Positions 56,057 to 63,445 of a DNA stretch of 64,000 nt are shown in pieces. The stretch's first letter is position 1; the number at the start of each line of letters is the position of its first letter. The stretch is taken from the NCBI RefSeq assembly GCF_001953175.1, contig NZ_CP018258.1, forward strand, positions 648,210-712,209. The letters run 5' to 3'. Source of the stretch: Dehalogenimonas formicexedens (GTDB lineage: Bacteria > Chloroflexota > Dehalococcoidia > Dehalococcoidales > Dehalococcoidaceae). A program made the translations under genes and the position numbers. The notes under the pieces were generated by a model. The model was not told the origin of the DNA. It did no database searches and saw nothing but the letters and a program-made list of their open reading frames with translations.

Positions 56057-56495
56057 GGTTTACCCAGTCCTTTCGAAGGGGGTAACCGGGGAAACCCTCC
56101 CAGAGAAATATGCGCTTAAGATTGGGGTGGCCGGTGAATTCAATTCCCATCAGGTCAAAAATTTCACGCTCTTGAAAGTCGGCACCTCGCCATACCGAGG
56201 TGACGGATGGCAGCGATGGAGTATTCCGGTCGTCCAGATCAGTTCTGAAGGTAAGCCGGTGCTTTTTAGCCAGGGAAGTCAGGTGATAAACAACTGTGAA
56301 ATGAGTTTTATGATCTATTCCTGTTATCGAATTCAGGTAATCCAGTGAAAGATCTGGATCCTCTTTAAGAAATAAAGCGATATCCGCAAGATGTTCACGA
56401 TGAACCATCAGCCTTTTGTCGTCCGCTGCAACCGAACCCTCACCGAAACGCTCGATAATCCGCCGGGAGACGGGAATGAAATCCAGGTTTTTCAC
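56046..56495 (-). CDS. nuoC: Complex I subunit NuoC
   Basis: A 149-residue 30-kDa-type subunit. FTVVYHLTSLAKKHRLTFRTDL, and the signature WRGADFQEREIFDLMGIEFTGHPNLKRIFLWEGFPGYPLRKD, are clear. Shorter than the mitochondrial form but usual for anaerobic bacteria. Overlaps nuoB by 1 bp and nuoD by 11 bp. Confidence 0.94.
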   Translation of the reverse strand: MKNLDFIPVSRRIIERFGEGSVAADDKRLMVHREHLADIALFLKEDPDLSLDYLNSITGIDHKTHFTVVYHLTSLAKKHRLTFRTDLDDRNTPSLPSVTSVWRGADFQEREIFDLMGIEFTGHPNLKRIFLWEGFPGYPLRKDWVNRDA

Positions 56496-57103
56496 TATTC
56501 CCCGGCCTTCCTGGTAGGATGCATCTTCTCGATCTTATCGTGGATGTCGGTAACGGCTTTGATCAGCGCTTCCGGCCGGGGCGGGCAACCGGGGACATAA
56601 ACATCGATAGGGACGACCTTATTGAAACCCGGTAATACCGAATACGACCCCTTAAAAATTCCTCCCGAGGTGCCGCAAGCGCCCATGGCCAGCACCCATT
56701 TGGGTTCAGGCATCTGGTCGTAGATACGCCGGAGCCAGGGGGCCATTTTCCAGGTCAACGTTCCCGCCACAATCATGAGGTCGGCTTGCCTTGGCGAGGC
56801 CCGGAAAATCTCCATCCCGAACCGGGCGAGGTCGAATCTGGATGCGGCTGTACACATCATTTCGATGGCGCAACAGGCCAACCCGAAGGTCACCGGCCAG
56901 ACCGAAGAACGCCGAGACCAATTGATAATTTTATCAACGCTGGTGAGCAGGACATTCTGAGGCAGGGGCGGCGCGTTTATCCAATCAATAGGATCCGCAA
57001 TCGGTTCCTGGTGGCCGGCGTAGAATGCTTCGATCTCGCCACCCTCCCGGATGTCCATATCCATTGCTGAATATATCCCGCGATGAGTGGGGTCTATTGC
57101 CAT
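56495..57103 (-). CDS. nuoB: Complex I subunit NuoB (cluster N2)
   Basis: A 202-residue PSST-type subunit. Cluster N2 ligands are the tandem cysteines in [10 protein letters not shown] and single cysteines in MGACGTSGG and [12 protein letters not shown] start it at the ATG at 57103, which begins [15 protein letters not shown] and overlaps the end of nuoA by 10 bp. A longer upstream extension would simply read nuoA in another frame. Confidence 0.95.
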   Translation of the reverse strand: MAIDPTHRGIYSAMDMDIREGGEIEAFYAGHQEPIADPIDWINAPPLPQNVLLTSVDKIINWSRRSSVWPVTFGLACCAIEMMCTAASRFDLARFGMEIFRASPRQADLMIVAGTLTWKMAPWLRRIYDQMPEPKWVLAMGACGTSGGIFKGSYSVLPGFNKVVPIDVYVPGCPPRPEALIKAVTDIHDKIEKMHPTRKAGE

Positions 57104-57465
57104 TCCAGTGCCTTCTTTTTCCAGGCGTATACGTAGCCGACCGTAATGATAAACAGAAAGAAAACGATAACAAAAAAGGCCGGCGCGCCCAGTTCGCCGA
57201 GGTTCGCCGCCCACGGATACAGGAAGACAGCCAAAACGTCGACGACTATGAGCATCAAAGCGAAGATATAGTAGCGGAAATTGAATTGGACCCAGCTGCG
57301 GCCGGTAGTTTCCATGCCGCATTCGTATGTTTCCTGTTTGACCTTAGATGGTTTCTTAGGAACGACCCCAAGACGCGTCAAAACAATGGGGATACCCAGG
57401 GTTACCAGAATAAAAGCCGCCCCGATTATGAGGAAGAGCCCGACGTAGCTGAATTGAGTTAGCAC
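57094..57465 (-). CDS. nuoA: Complex I subunit NuoA
   Basis: A 123-residue membrane subunit with three helices. [46 protein letters not shown] is the conserved core. GTG start at 57465 with GGAGG about 10 nt upstream. First gene of the nuo operon. A TATACT box at 57520-57515 on the minus strand is a likely -10 element. Confidence 0.95.
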   Translation of the reverse strand: MLTQFSYVGLFLIIGAAFILVTLGIPIVLTRLGVVPKKPSKVKQETYECGMETTGRSWVQFNFRYYIFALMLIVVDVLAVFLYPWAANLGELGAPAFFVIVFFLFIITVGYVYAWKKKALEWQ

Positions 57466-57514
57466 AGGCCTTCGACCTCCGGGATAACTAGTACTAAGAC
57501 TAAAGTATTAAGAC

Positions 57515-57544
57515 AGTATATCTTATCCAGGCAATATCGAGCAA
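57515..57544 (-). promoter_or_regulatory. Probable promoter of the nuo operon
   Basis: Minus strand TTGCTC (57544-57539), 18-nt spacer, TATACT (57520-57515). The -35 match is only moderate. The leader to nuoA would be about 42 nt. Confidence 0.5.
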
Positions 57545-57581
57545 TATTCTTTGCGATAGGTTTTAGAACGCAGAGCTAAAC

Positions 57582-57630
57582 GGCTCCAGGTAACTATGCT
57601 TTATTGCATTAGCATACCTGTTATAGAGCC
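57582..57630. promoter_or_regulatory. Long imperfect hairpin between pilT and nuoA
   Basis: GGCTC (57582-57586) pairs with GAGCC (57626-57630), AGG with CCT, and TATGC (57595-57599) with GCATA (57612-57616). No T-run follows on either strand. It lies upstream of the nuo promoter and downstream of pilT. Confidence 0.45.
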
Positions 57631-57700
57631 CTGAAGCAATAGGACGGAATGGACCGAATGGTTTAACCCACCGGAATGACGATAATTCTTGAGTGGCTGA

Positions 57701-58783
57701 TTACCTCATTCCCGCGGTTGCCTGGTACTGAAGCAATTTCTGGAGTTTTTCAGGATGACTGCTCTTGAGCAGGGCCTCTTCCTTGGATATCAAGTTCTTA
57801 CGTAAAAGCTCGGTCAGCGACTGATCCAGAGTTTGCATCCCATCCTTGCCGGATAATTGGATGACGTTGGTGATTTCGTGGGTTTTTTGTTCACGGATCA
57901 GGTTGCGGACGGCGGGGGTTGCCGTCATTACTTCAAATGCGGGCACACGCCCTTTGGCGTTCAGCCGGGGAACGAGGGTCTGGACAAGCACCGCCTCAAT
58001 AACCTGGCTGAATTGGAGCCGAATCTGTTGTTGTTGATTGGGCGGAAAGATATCAATAACGCGGTCGACTGTCTGAGCCGCATCGGTGGTATGCAGAGTG
58101 CCGACTACCAGGTGGCCGGTCTCCGCCGCGGCAATGGCAGTCGATATTGTCTCCAGATCTCGCATTTCGCCAACCACGATAACGTCCGGATCGTGCCGGA
58201 GGGCATGTTTCAGGGCGACAGCAAAGGCTTTGGTATCATCGCCAAGATCACGTTGCGCTATCAGGCACCTTTTGTTGGAATGGAGGTATTCAATGGGATC
58301 TTCGATAGTTATCACGTTTCTGGAAGCGTTCTGGTTAAGGTAATCTACCATCGCGGCCATAGTGGTGGACTTGCCTGATCCGGTGGGGCCGCAGACCAGT
58401 ATCATGCCGCGGGGTTTCACAATAAGCTCTTTGCAGATCATAGGAACGCCGAGTTTTTCCATCGATAAAATCTGAAACGGAACCTGCCGGAAAGCCATAG
58501 AGAGGGTGCCTCTCTGGCGCATCACACTCACCCGGAAGCGGGCTAATCCGACGACGCTGTAGGCAAAATCGAGTTCCTTTTCACGAAGAAAGGTCTCTTT
58601 CTGTTCCGGTTTGGTGATCTCGTCCAGGACGCCTTCAAGATCGGAGGTTTTTAGAGGAGGAAACTCATCACGGATAACCAATTCACCATCGATTCGCAGA
58701 ACCGGCGGACTGGGGACTCTCAGGTGCAAGTCAGAACCACCGAGGTCAACCAGCAATTTTAACCATTCGTCAATTTGAGACAT
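57701..58783 (-). CDS. pilT: PilT-like type IV pilus retraction ATPase
   Basis: A 360-residue secretion-type ATPase. Walker A CGPTGSGKSTT, an Asp box (TIEDPIEYLHSN), Walker B DPDVIVVGEMRDLET, a His box (GTLHTTDAAQTVDRVIDIFP) and AVRNLIREQKTHEI are present, and the protein is the compact PilT form without the long PilB N-terminus. The ATG at 58783 has GGAG 8 nt upstream. No pilin or other pil genes are in the window; only a small HTH gene precedes it by 20 bp. Confidence 0.9.
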   Translation of the reverse strand: MSQIDEWLKLLVDLGGSDLHLRVPSPPVLRIDGELVIRDEFPPLKTSDLEGVLDEITKPEQKETFLREKELDFAYSVVGLARFRVSVMRQRGTLSMAFRQVPFQILSMEKLGVPMICKELIVKPRGMILVCGPTGSGKSTTMAAMVDYLNQNASRNVITIEDPIEYLHSNKRCLIAQRDLGDDTKAFAVALKHALRHDPDVIVVGEMRDLETISTAIAAAETGHLVVGTLHTTDAAQTVDRVIDIFPPNQQQQIRLQFSQVIEAVLVQTLVPRLNAKGRVPAFEVMTATPAVRNLIREQKTHEITNVIQLSGKDGMQTLDQSLTELLRKNLISKEEALLKSSHPEKLQKLLQYQATAGMR

Positions 58784-58803
58784 GGCGTTTCTCCCCAAAT
58801 ACC

Positions 58804-59022
58804 TTAATCGCCGGCTGAGGCGCCGTCGACCCGGTTAGCTTCCGCTTTAAGAAGTTCGGCTTCGGCTTCAGTAAACAGCCGCCATCCGCGTCTATCACGG
58901 GCAACCGCTGCCCCGAGCAGGTCGTTTTTCAACCAGCGGAACAGGGTTGTCCGGCTGATGCCTGCCAATTCGCAAACTTCAGCGGTGCGGTAGTATGTGG
59001 TGCCTTTTAATTGAAGTGACAT
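58804..59022 (-). CDS. Small MerR/excisionase-type HTH protein
   Basis: A 72-residue DNA-binding protein: YYRTAEVCELAGISRTTLFRWLKNDLLGAAVARDRRGWRLFTEAEAELL is a winged-helix MerR-like domain. It lacks an effector domain. It sits immediately upstream of pilT on the same strand, so it may regulate that gene or itself. Short TATA-rich palindromes (GTATAC near 59051) lie in the upstream spacer. Confidence 0.8.
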   Translation of the reverse strand: MSLQLKGTTYYRTAEVCELAGISRTTLFRWLKNDLLGAAVARDRRGWRLFTEAEAELLKAEANRVDGASAGD

Positions 59023-59118
59023 AATTCAAAACCTGCACGGCTATATTCGGGTATACTTTAGCGCAGGATACAACTCTCGTAAATGGGTATATAGTCATGT
59101 CAGGCATGACCGATAGTA

Positions 59119-59841
59119 CTAAAGGTGTTTTAGTCGTACCGTACCTTGAACGCCGACGCGGTCCCCGACAATGATTATAGCGCCAGTTACCCCGTCAACC
59201 TCGGAAGCTAGTTCCAACCCCTTTTCGATATCGGCTGCAGTTTGAACGATATTGGCGCAGGCTGTTGCTACCGCGTCTGCGAGGGTTGCCGAAGGGGCGA
59301 TAATAGTCACGGCATCGGCTTTTCCAAAGGACAGCGAATGGCCTACGGTGCCCGAGGAAGTGCAGACGCCGCACGGATAATCGTTCGGAGCAATTTGGAT
59401 CCCCAGCTTGCCCGAAAGCGGCGAAAGGCCGGCGTAAATGCCGATCAGCCGTTCCTGTGTCGATCTGAGATAGATATCGCCGCCGTTTTCGATGATCACG
59501 TCGGGGGAATATTTCGAGAGTTCTTCGCCGACGTATTCGGCAACGGCGCCGGCCACCGATGCCATGGGACCAACGCCGGCTTTACCGGCGGCCGCCGCCA
59601 TGTCCCGGATAATCAGCGGGGCATCTGCTTCGACCTCGACCGGCTTCAAGGATGTCAGGAATGTCGGGTGGCCGTCAACGTACTTCTCGAGAATCGAACG
59701 ATATTTCAGTACCAGCTTCCGGGCTTTGCGTTCTAAATCACTTTTGGCGCTGATGAACAGGTTGGTTTCTTTGACGCTGACGGTGAAAGAAACCAGATCG
59801 GCGCTTTCATGGCACTTACGGTACGTGCGAGGCTGGTACAA
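59119..59841 (-). CDS. UPF0280 (COG2122) protein, sulfide-assimilation factor
   Basis: A 240-residue ApbE-like protein of the UPF0280/COG2122 family. DAPLIIRDMAAAAGKAGVGPMASVAGAVAEYVGEEL, DVIIENGGDIYLRS and GVCTSSGTVGHSLSFGKADAVTIIAPSATLADAVATACAN are the typical blocks. In Methanosarcina acetivorans the homologue (MA1715) is reported to aid sulfide assimilation together with COG1900 and NIL-ferredoxin proteins, the two genes just upstream here. It starts with TTG at 59841, with AGGA 7 nt upstream. Confidence 0.85.
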   Translation of the reverse strand: MYQPRTYRKCHESADLVSFTVSVKETNLFISAKSDLERKARKLVLKYRSILEKYVDGHPTFLTSLKPVEVEADAPLIIRDMAAAAGKAGVGPMASVAGAVAEYVGEELSKYSPDVIIENGGDIYLRSTQERLIGIYAGLSPLSGKLGIQIAPNDYPCGVCTSSGTVGHSLSFGKADAVTIIAPSATLADAVATACANIVQTAADIEKGLELASEVDGVTGAIIIVGDRVGVQGTVRLKHL

Positions 59842-59887
59842 GCGATTTTCCTAATCCAATATGGGTATGAAACGGCGGGAAGAAATC

Positions 59888-60298
59888 CTAAAAGTGCAGT
59901 TCCATCGACCTCGAAGGACAGGAGAGAATGCACATGCCGCAGACAACACATTTTTCCTCGTCGAAAGTGATGTCTCGGCTGATGGAATCGACGGAAAAAG
60001 CCTGGGCCGGGCAAATGGTTACGCAAGCCCCGCAGTCCGTGCAGCGAGCTTCATTACGGGTGACCTCGCGGCACAGAGTGTCGATGATCAGTCCGGTTTT
60101 GGTCAGATATTCGATGCCTTTATCAAAATCGGCGCGTTCACCCCGAAGTTCCAAGACCATATGGCCTTCCTCGCTACTGATGGTAGCCTTCAGGATGTTT
60201 AACTCAAGGTTATAATCCTTGATCAGATGATAGACCACCGGCCGGTCGACCAAGTGTCGAGGAAACCTCAGCGAAATCTTTTTATTGGTAATAGTCAT
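59888..60298 (-). CDS. NIL-domain ferredoxin (homocysteine-forming system)
   Basis: A 136-residue protein: an N-terminal NIL domain (ISLRFPRHLVDRPVVYHLIKDYNLELNILKATISSEEGH, about 5-75) followed by two [4Fe-4S] ferredoxin motifs, CTDCGACVTICP and CVVCGMCILSCP. It corresponds to MA1822 of Methanosarcina, which works with the COG1900 protein to turn aspartate semialdehyde and sulfide into homocysteine. The ATG at 60298 avoids overlap with the previous gene; a TTG at 60304 would overlap by 4 bp. Confidence 0.88.
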   Translation of the reverse strand: MTITNKKISLRFPRHLVDRPVVYHLIKDYNLELNILKATISSEEGHMVLELRGERADFDKGIEYLTKTGLIIDTLCREVTRNEARCTDCGACVTICPAQAFSVDSISRDITFDEEKCVVCGMCILSCPSRSMELHF

Positions 60299-60300
60299 CG

Positions 60301-61518
60301 TCAACCACCGCTACCGTTAATCGGACGTTCATTAAGCAACTTGAATTTAACGCCGCTTTCAACCCCCGGCAGGCTGGCCACCGGTTGGGTGAGTTCGAAT
60401 TTACCGCCTGATATCCATTCCTTCAGGGTCGTAGCAATCTCCCGGGCGCGCGGGTAACTGGAGAGAGATGCCGACGGCACCTTGCGGCCGTTTATCATTA
60501 CGTTTCCGGTGCGAAGTTCACCGTAAGAGACCTCAGCGACGATGTCAGGCTTAACGTTGGGATAAGCGCCGGAGTAATCGATCACGGCGGCAAATATTTC
60601 GTCGTCGGTGACGGTTGTATGCCTTAGAATGTCCTCGTCCAGAATCGGTATCGGGACCCCGAGGCCCACCGAGATCGTCACGCCATAACCCAACATACTG
60701 GTTCCCATCAGGTAGCGGGAATTCATCTGCTTCAAGTCGCCGATGACCGCCAGGGTTCCAGAGCCTCGCTTGGGGACTCCGGTTTCGGTCCGCGGCACTC
60801 CGGGGTTGAACTGGGTGCCCTGCCAGGCGATAAAGCCTTCACCGCCGCCAAGAAATATCTTAGTTCCAATGCCGATCGTCTTATAATAGGGGTCGTTCAA
60901 CAATGGCGAAAGCTGGCCGGCGCTGCAGTAGTTGACGTTGCCCATGTTCGGCTTCAGGGTGCCCATGTAGGTGTAGATAGCTTTATCTGACAGGTTTACC
61001 GCAACATTGTAATTTTGGTACGAGTTGCGCATGTTGAACAGCACTGCTTCGTTTAAGTCTTTTATGTTTATCCAGGTCTCGAGCTTTTTGCGCGGGTAGC
61101 AGTCGGTCCCGTAGGCGGTGGCGACCAGCTTGATGTTCTTGCCGGCTACAAGTTCCTCGATGACATGGCCGCCGCCGTAATTGAACTCGCCGGGATGGAA
61201 GCGGTTGCGGGGATCGTCATCGGGCAGCGCGTTGGCGCCGATCATCACGTCCACCGCGGCGAATCCGGCGTAAGCCGGGACGTCGTTGAGAGAGATTTTG
61301 CCGCCGCCCAGCTTGATGCGCGGCTTTGAATGACCGATGTTGAAGTAGGCGCTAGAGGAGCACATGGGACCAAAGGTGCCTGTTGTGACCACATCGACCA
61401 TGGCCGCCGCTGTCTTGAGGCCGTGTTCTTTGACAACGCCGATGATCTCTTCAGCGGTGAAAACAACTGCTTTGCCGGAGCGGATTTTGTGGTTGATCTC
61501 TTCAATGGTCTTAGCCAT
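60301..61518 (-). CDS. COG1900 homocysteine biosynthesis protein (DUF39)
   Basis: A 405-residue HcyBio-family protein. TIEEINHKIRSGKAVVFTAEE, TTGTFGPMCSSSAYFNIGHSKPRIKLGGG and GTDCYPRKK are present; the cysteines in GPMCSSS (C53) and TDCYP (C140) are candidates for the sulfur-carrying residues described for the methanogen enzyme. It lacks the CBS pair found in some archaeal homologues. The ATG at 61518 has GAGG 6 nt upstream. First of the three-gene sulfide-assimilation unit. Confidence 0.9.
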   Translation of the reverse strand: MAKTIEEINHKIRSGKAVVFTAEEIIGVVKEHGLKTAAAMVDVVTTGTFGPMCSSSAYFNIGHSKPRIKLGGGKISLNDVPAYAGFAAVDVMIGANALPDDDPRNRFHPGEFNYGGGHVIEELVAGKNIKLVATAYGTDCYPRKKLETWINIKDLNEAVLFNMRNSYQNYNVAVNLSDKAIYTYMGTLKPNMGNVNYCSAGQLSPLLNDPYYKTIGIGTKIFLGGGEGFIAWQGTQFNPGVPRTETGVPKRGSGTLAVIGDLKQMNSRYLMGTSMLGYGVTISVGLGVPIPILDEDILRHTTVTDDEIFAAVIDYSGAYPNVKPDIVAEVSYGELRTGNVMINGRKVPSASLSSYPRAREIATTLKEWISGGKFELTQPVASLPGVESGVKFKLLNERPINGSGG

Positions 61519-61557
61519 GAGCACCTCTGTCTGCGCGGGTAGCGGACATAAATATTA

Positions 61558-61585
61558 ACATATGCCGTTGCGGCACGTCATATGT
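61558..61585. promoter_or_regulatory. Operator-like inverted repeat before the homocysteine genes
   Basis: ACATATG (61558-61564) and CATATGT (61579-61585) are perfect inverted arms enclosing GCCG-TTG-CGGC. The arms flank a weak minus-strand promoter (ATGACG at 61581-61576, TAATAT at 61557-61552). A regulator bound here would block the sulfide-assimilation operon. Confidence 0.5.
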
Positions 61586-61608
61586 CGCGTAAAAACGAAT
61601 GAAATGAA

Positions 61609-61962
61609 TCCCGCCTTTCGGGAATACTACCAATGTCAAATACTATCAATAAGGCAATAGGCATGAAAAACAAAGGGAACAATCCGTTCTGATTGGCAAA
61701 GGGTGGCGCATGGTATTTGTTTTTCGGCGTTCCGCAGAACCTTTTATTGCGAAACGAATCCCTGAATTTTAGCTTTGGCGCAATCGTAGGAATTGATTTC
61801 AAAATCAAATCATTACGATTCCCGATCCGAACGCCGAGGTCCCCGCCCAGGACCCCAAATCGACCGAAGGGTGCGGCGGTGCCGTTCATGGCAAGCACCC
61901 CCGATGGTCGAGTCCCGGTCAGATGCCCTCGTCTGGAGTGCACAAGCGTGCTAATATACATA
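61609..61962 (-). ncRNA. Candidate structured non-coding RNA
   Basis: The 623-bp gap 61519-62141 has no convincing gene. A TTGACA-N20-TATAAT promoter on the minus strand (62000-61969) would start a transcript near 61962. Within it are five hairpins: 61920-61935 (4 bp), 61860-61911 (TCGACC/GGTCGA, GGGTGC/GCACCC, TGCC/GGCA nested), 61838-61854 (GGTCC/GGACC), 61782-61820 (AATCGTA/TACGATT enclosing TGATTT/AAATCA) and 61729-61740. A TCCCG/CGGGA stem at 61609-61623 followed by T-rich DNA could end it. I do not recognise it as RNase P, tmRNA, SRP or 6S RNA. Confidence 0.5.
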
Positions 61963-61968
61963 CGGGGT

Positions 61969-62000
61969 ATTATAGCACCAGTGTTCCTATGGGCTGTCAA
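61969..62000 (-). promoter_or_regulatory. Promoter of the candidate RNA, 20-nt spacer
   Basis: Minus strand TTGACA (62000-61995), 20-nt spacer, TATAAT (61974-61969) with TGC upstream. Thirteen of the 20 spacer bases match the leuB promoter spacer. Confidence 0.65.
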
Positions 62001-62050
62001 GCCTTTCATGTCGTTTTTGCCAAAAAATTATTTTTCGGGAAAACCTCGCT

Positions 62051-62067
62051 TTTTGTACAGTACAAAA
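62051..62067. promoter_or_regulatory. Perfect 17-bp palindrome, operator candidate
   Basis: TTTTGTAC-A-GTACAAAA has 8-bp perfect arms around a single base. It lies 75 bp upstream of the membrane-protein gene at 62142, in a suitable place for a repressor site. Confidence 0.5.
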
Positions 62068-62141
62068 CCCTCATTTCGCCTGATGCCATAAAGCGTGGCT
62101 GAATGTATTATGGCCAAACAAGCAGGTGAAGGAGAAATTCA

Positions 62142-62537
62142 ATGGATACATCAGAGAATGGCGTTTTCACAAGACGAGAAAGGTTCGAAGAACGGTTCTT
62201 TAGAAGCAAGAACCCTGCTATTACCTGGGCGGCGGTATTGTTCTGGGGTGCCGTCTCTGTGCTATTAGATACGATACCTTCGGTCAACAATTCGGCTTTG
62301 GACGGAGGAGTCATTTTTAGTCTGGGGGCCGGCGCGATATTGTTGATTTCCGCATTGGCGATACTCGCGGGCCCCGGATCCCGCCGCGGAGTGATGTTTC
62401 GCTTGATCCTGGGGTTCATTTTCCTTGCCATCGGACTGGGTGAGTTCACGGAACTCAACGAAAATATCGTGGCCGCCGGGATACTGGCAGGGATTGCGAC
62501 CGCGATAATGGTGAACGCCTTCAAACACCGGGCGTAG
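62142..62537 (+). CDS. Hypothetical four-helix membrane protein
   Basis: A 131-residue protein with a charged N-terminus (TRRERFEERFFRSKNP) and four predicted transmembrane helices at about 27-44, 55-75, 83-101 and 108-125. AAGGAG precedes the ATG. I do not recognise the family and see no catalytic motif. The palindrome at 62051-62067 may control it. Both neighbours point away functionally: a candidate RNA upstream and a converging formyltransferase gene downstream. Confidence 0.75.
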   Translation: MDTSENGVFTRRERFEERFFRSKNPAITWAAVLFWGAVSVLLDTIPSVNNSALDGGVIFSLGAGAILLISALAILAGPGSRRGVMFRLILGFIFLAIGLGEFTELNENIVAAGILAGIATAIMVNAFKHRA

Positions 62538-62620
62538 AAAAAACGCCAATCTGAATAGCTGCGTCAGTCTGAGACCATTCTCACGTCCAAAAGGATGAGG
62601 CAGGTGTGACGATTGACTCG

Positions 62621-63445
62621 TTACAGGATATTTTGGACTTCAGCGTCAATCTCAGTGGTAAGGTCATAGCCTCCGATGGCCTTGCCGGAGCAGTCGACGA
62701 TGACGCCGTTTTTAATCGATACACGGCCGCTGCTGAAGGCTTTGACGGTATTTCCAATGAGGGGTAATTCGCGGCTGGCGCCATGACGCCGGATTTCTCT
62801 GAAAAGCGGGTTCGCCTCGCCATCTTCGGATTTGATCTCAATCGAGGTTTTCCCGTCAATTTTACCCCAAAGGGCGTCGAACGCGGGCCCACGAACAGGA
62901 TATCGGCAATAACTTACGACCGGGCCTTTATCCAATTCGGGGGTCACCAGGTGCATCATGACGCCGGAAGCCTCGGCTCGTTGATCGATGAGCTTCCAAA
63001 TGACTTCCTGCCAGGTGCCCGCGGGGCCGCCGGGAGCCGCCGGGTGAAGGTTGATAATGTTGTATTGACCACAGAGCTCCGGGCCGACAACCAGCATGTA
63101 ACCGGCCATGACCGAAAGCTCGGGGTGTGGGAACGCGCTCAGCCGTTTGATAACCTCCCGGTCATAATCCAGGCGCCAGTCCGGCAGGTCGTCGACCTTG
63201 GTGCCCTTTTGGGCGCCCCTGAATTCCCGGTATTTCTTATACGAAAAACAGACCAGCGGGATGCCATACGAATTGGCCAGGTCGATGAATTTGTCGGTCT
63301 CGGGAGACTCACCCGGCTCACGGGAGAGGAAGACAAATTCGATTTTAGCGTCGATTTCGCCGCGGGCGATCCGGTCCTGGACGGCGCTCAACAGGTTGCG
63401 TGAGCCCTGACCCTTGGCGGTGGTGAACCAACCGATCGAGTACAT
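62621..63445 (-). CDS. Formyltransferase-family protein (PurN-like)
   Basis: A 274-residue protein with the folate-dependent formyltransferase core. NIINLHPAAPGGPAGTW carries the catalytic Asn and His, and MMHLVTPELDKGPVVSY the catalytic Asp, as in glycinamide ribonucleotide transformylase. It has about 60 more residues than E. coli PurN and an unusual PGGPAGTWQE loop, so the substrate may differ. It follows the PHP-domain gene with adjoining ends (stop and start 1 bp apart). Confidence 0.78.
   Translation of the reverse strand: MYSIGWFTTAKGQGSRNLLSAVQDRIARGEIDAKIEFVFLSREPGESPETDKFIDLANSYGIPLVCFSYKKYREFRGAQKGTKVDDLPDWRLDYDREVIKRLSAFPHPELSVMAGYMLVVGPELCGQYNIINLHPAAPGGPAGTWQEVIWKLIDQRAEASGVMMHLVTPELDKGPVVSYCRYPVRGPAFDALWGKIDGKTSIEIKSEDGEANPLFREIRRHGASRELPLIGNTVKAFSSGRVSIKNGVIVDCSGKAIGGYDLTTEIDAEVQNIL

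Noticed and set aside
61578-62009. 143-codon minus-strand frame in the large gap
   Set aside because: Start lies upstream of the probable transcript start, there is no ribosome binding site, composition is unlike a protein, and the region is better explained by hairpins.
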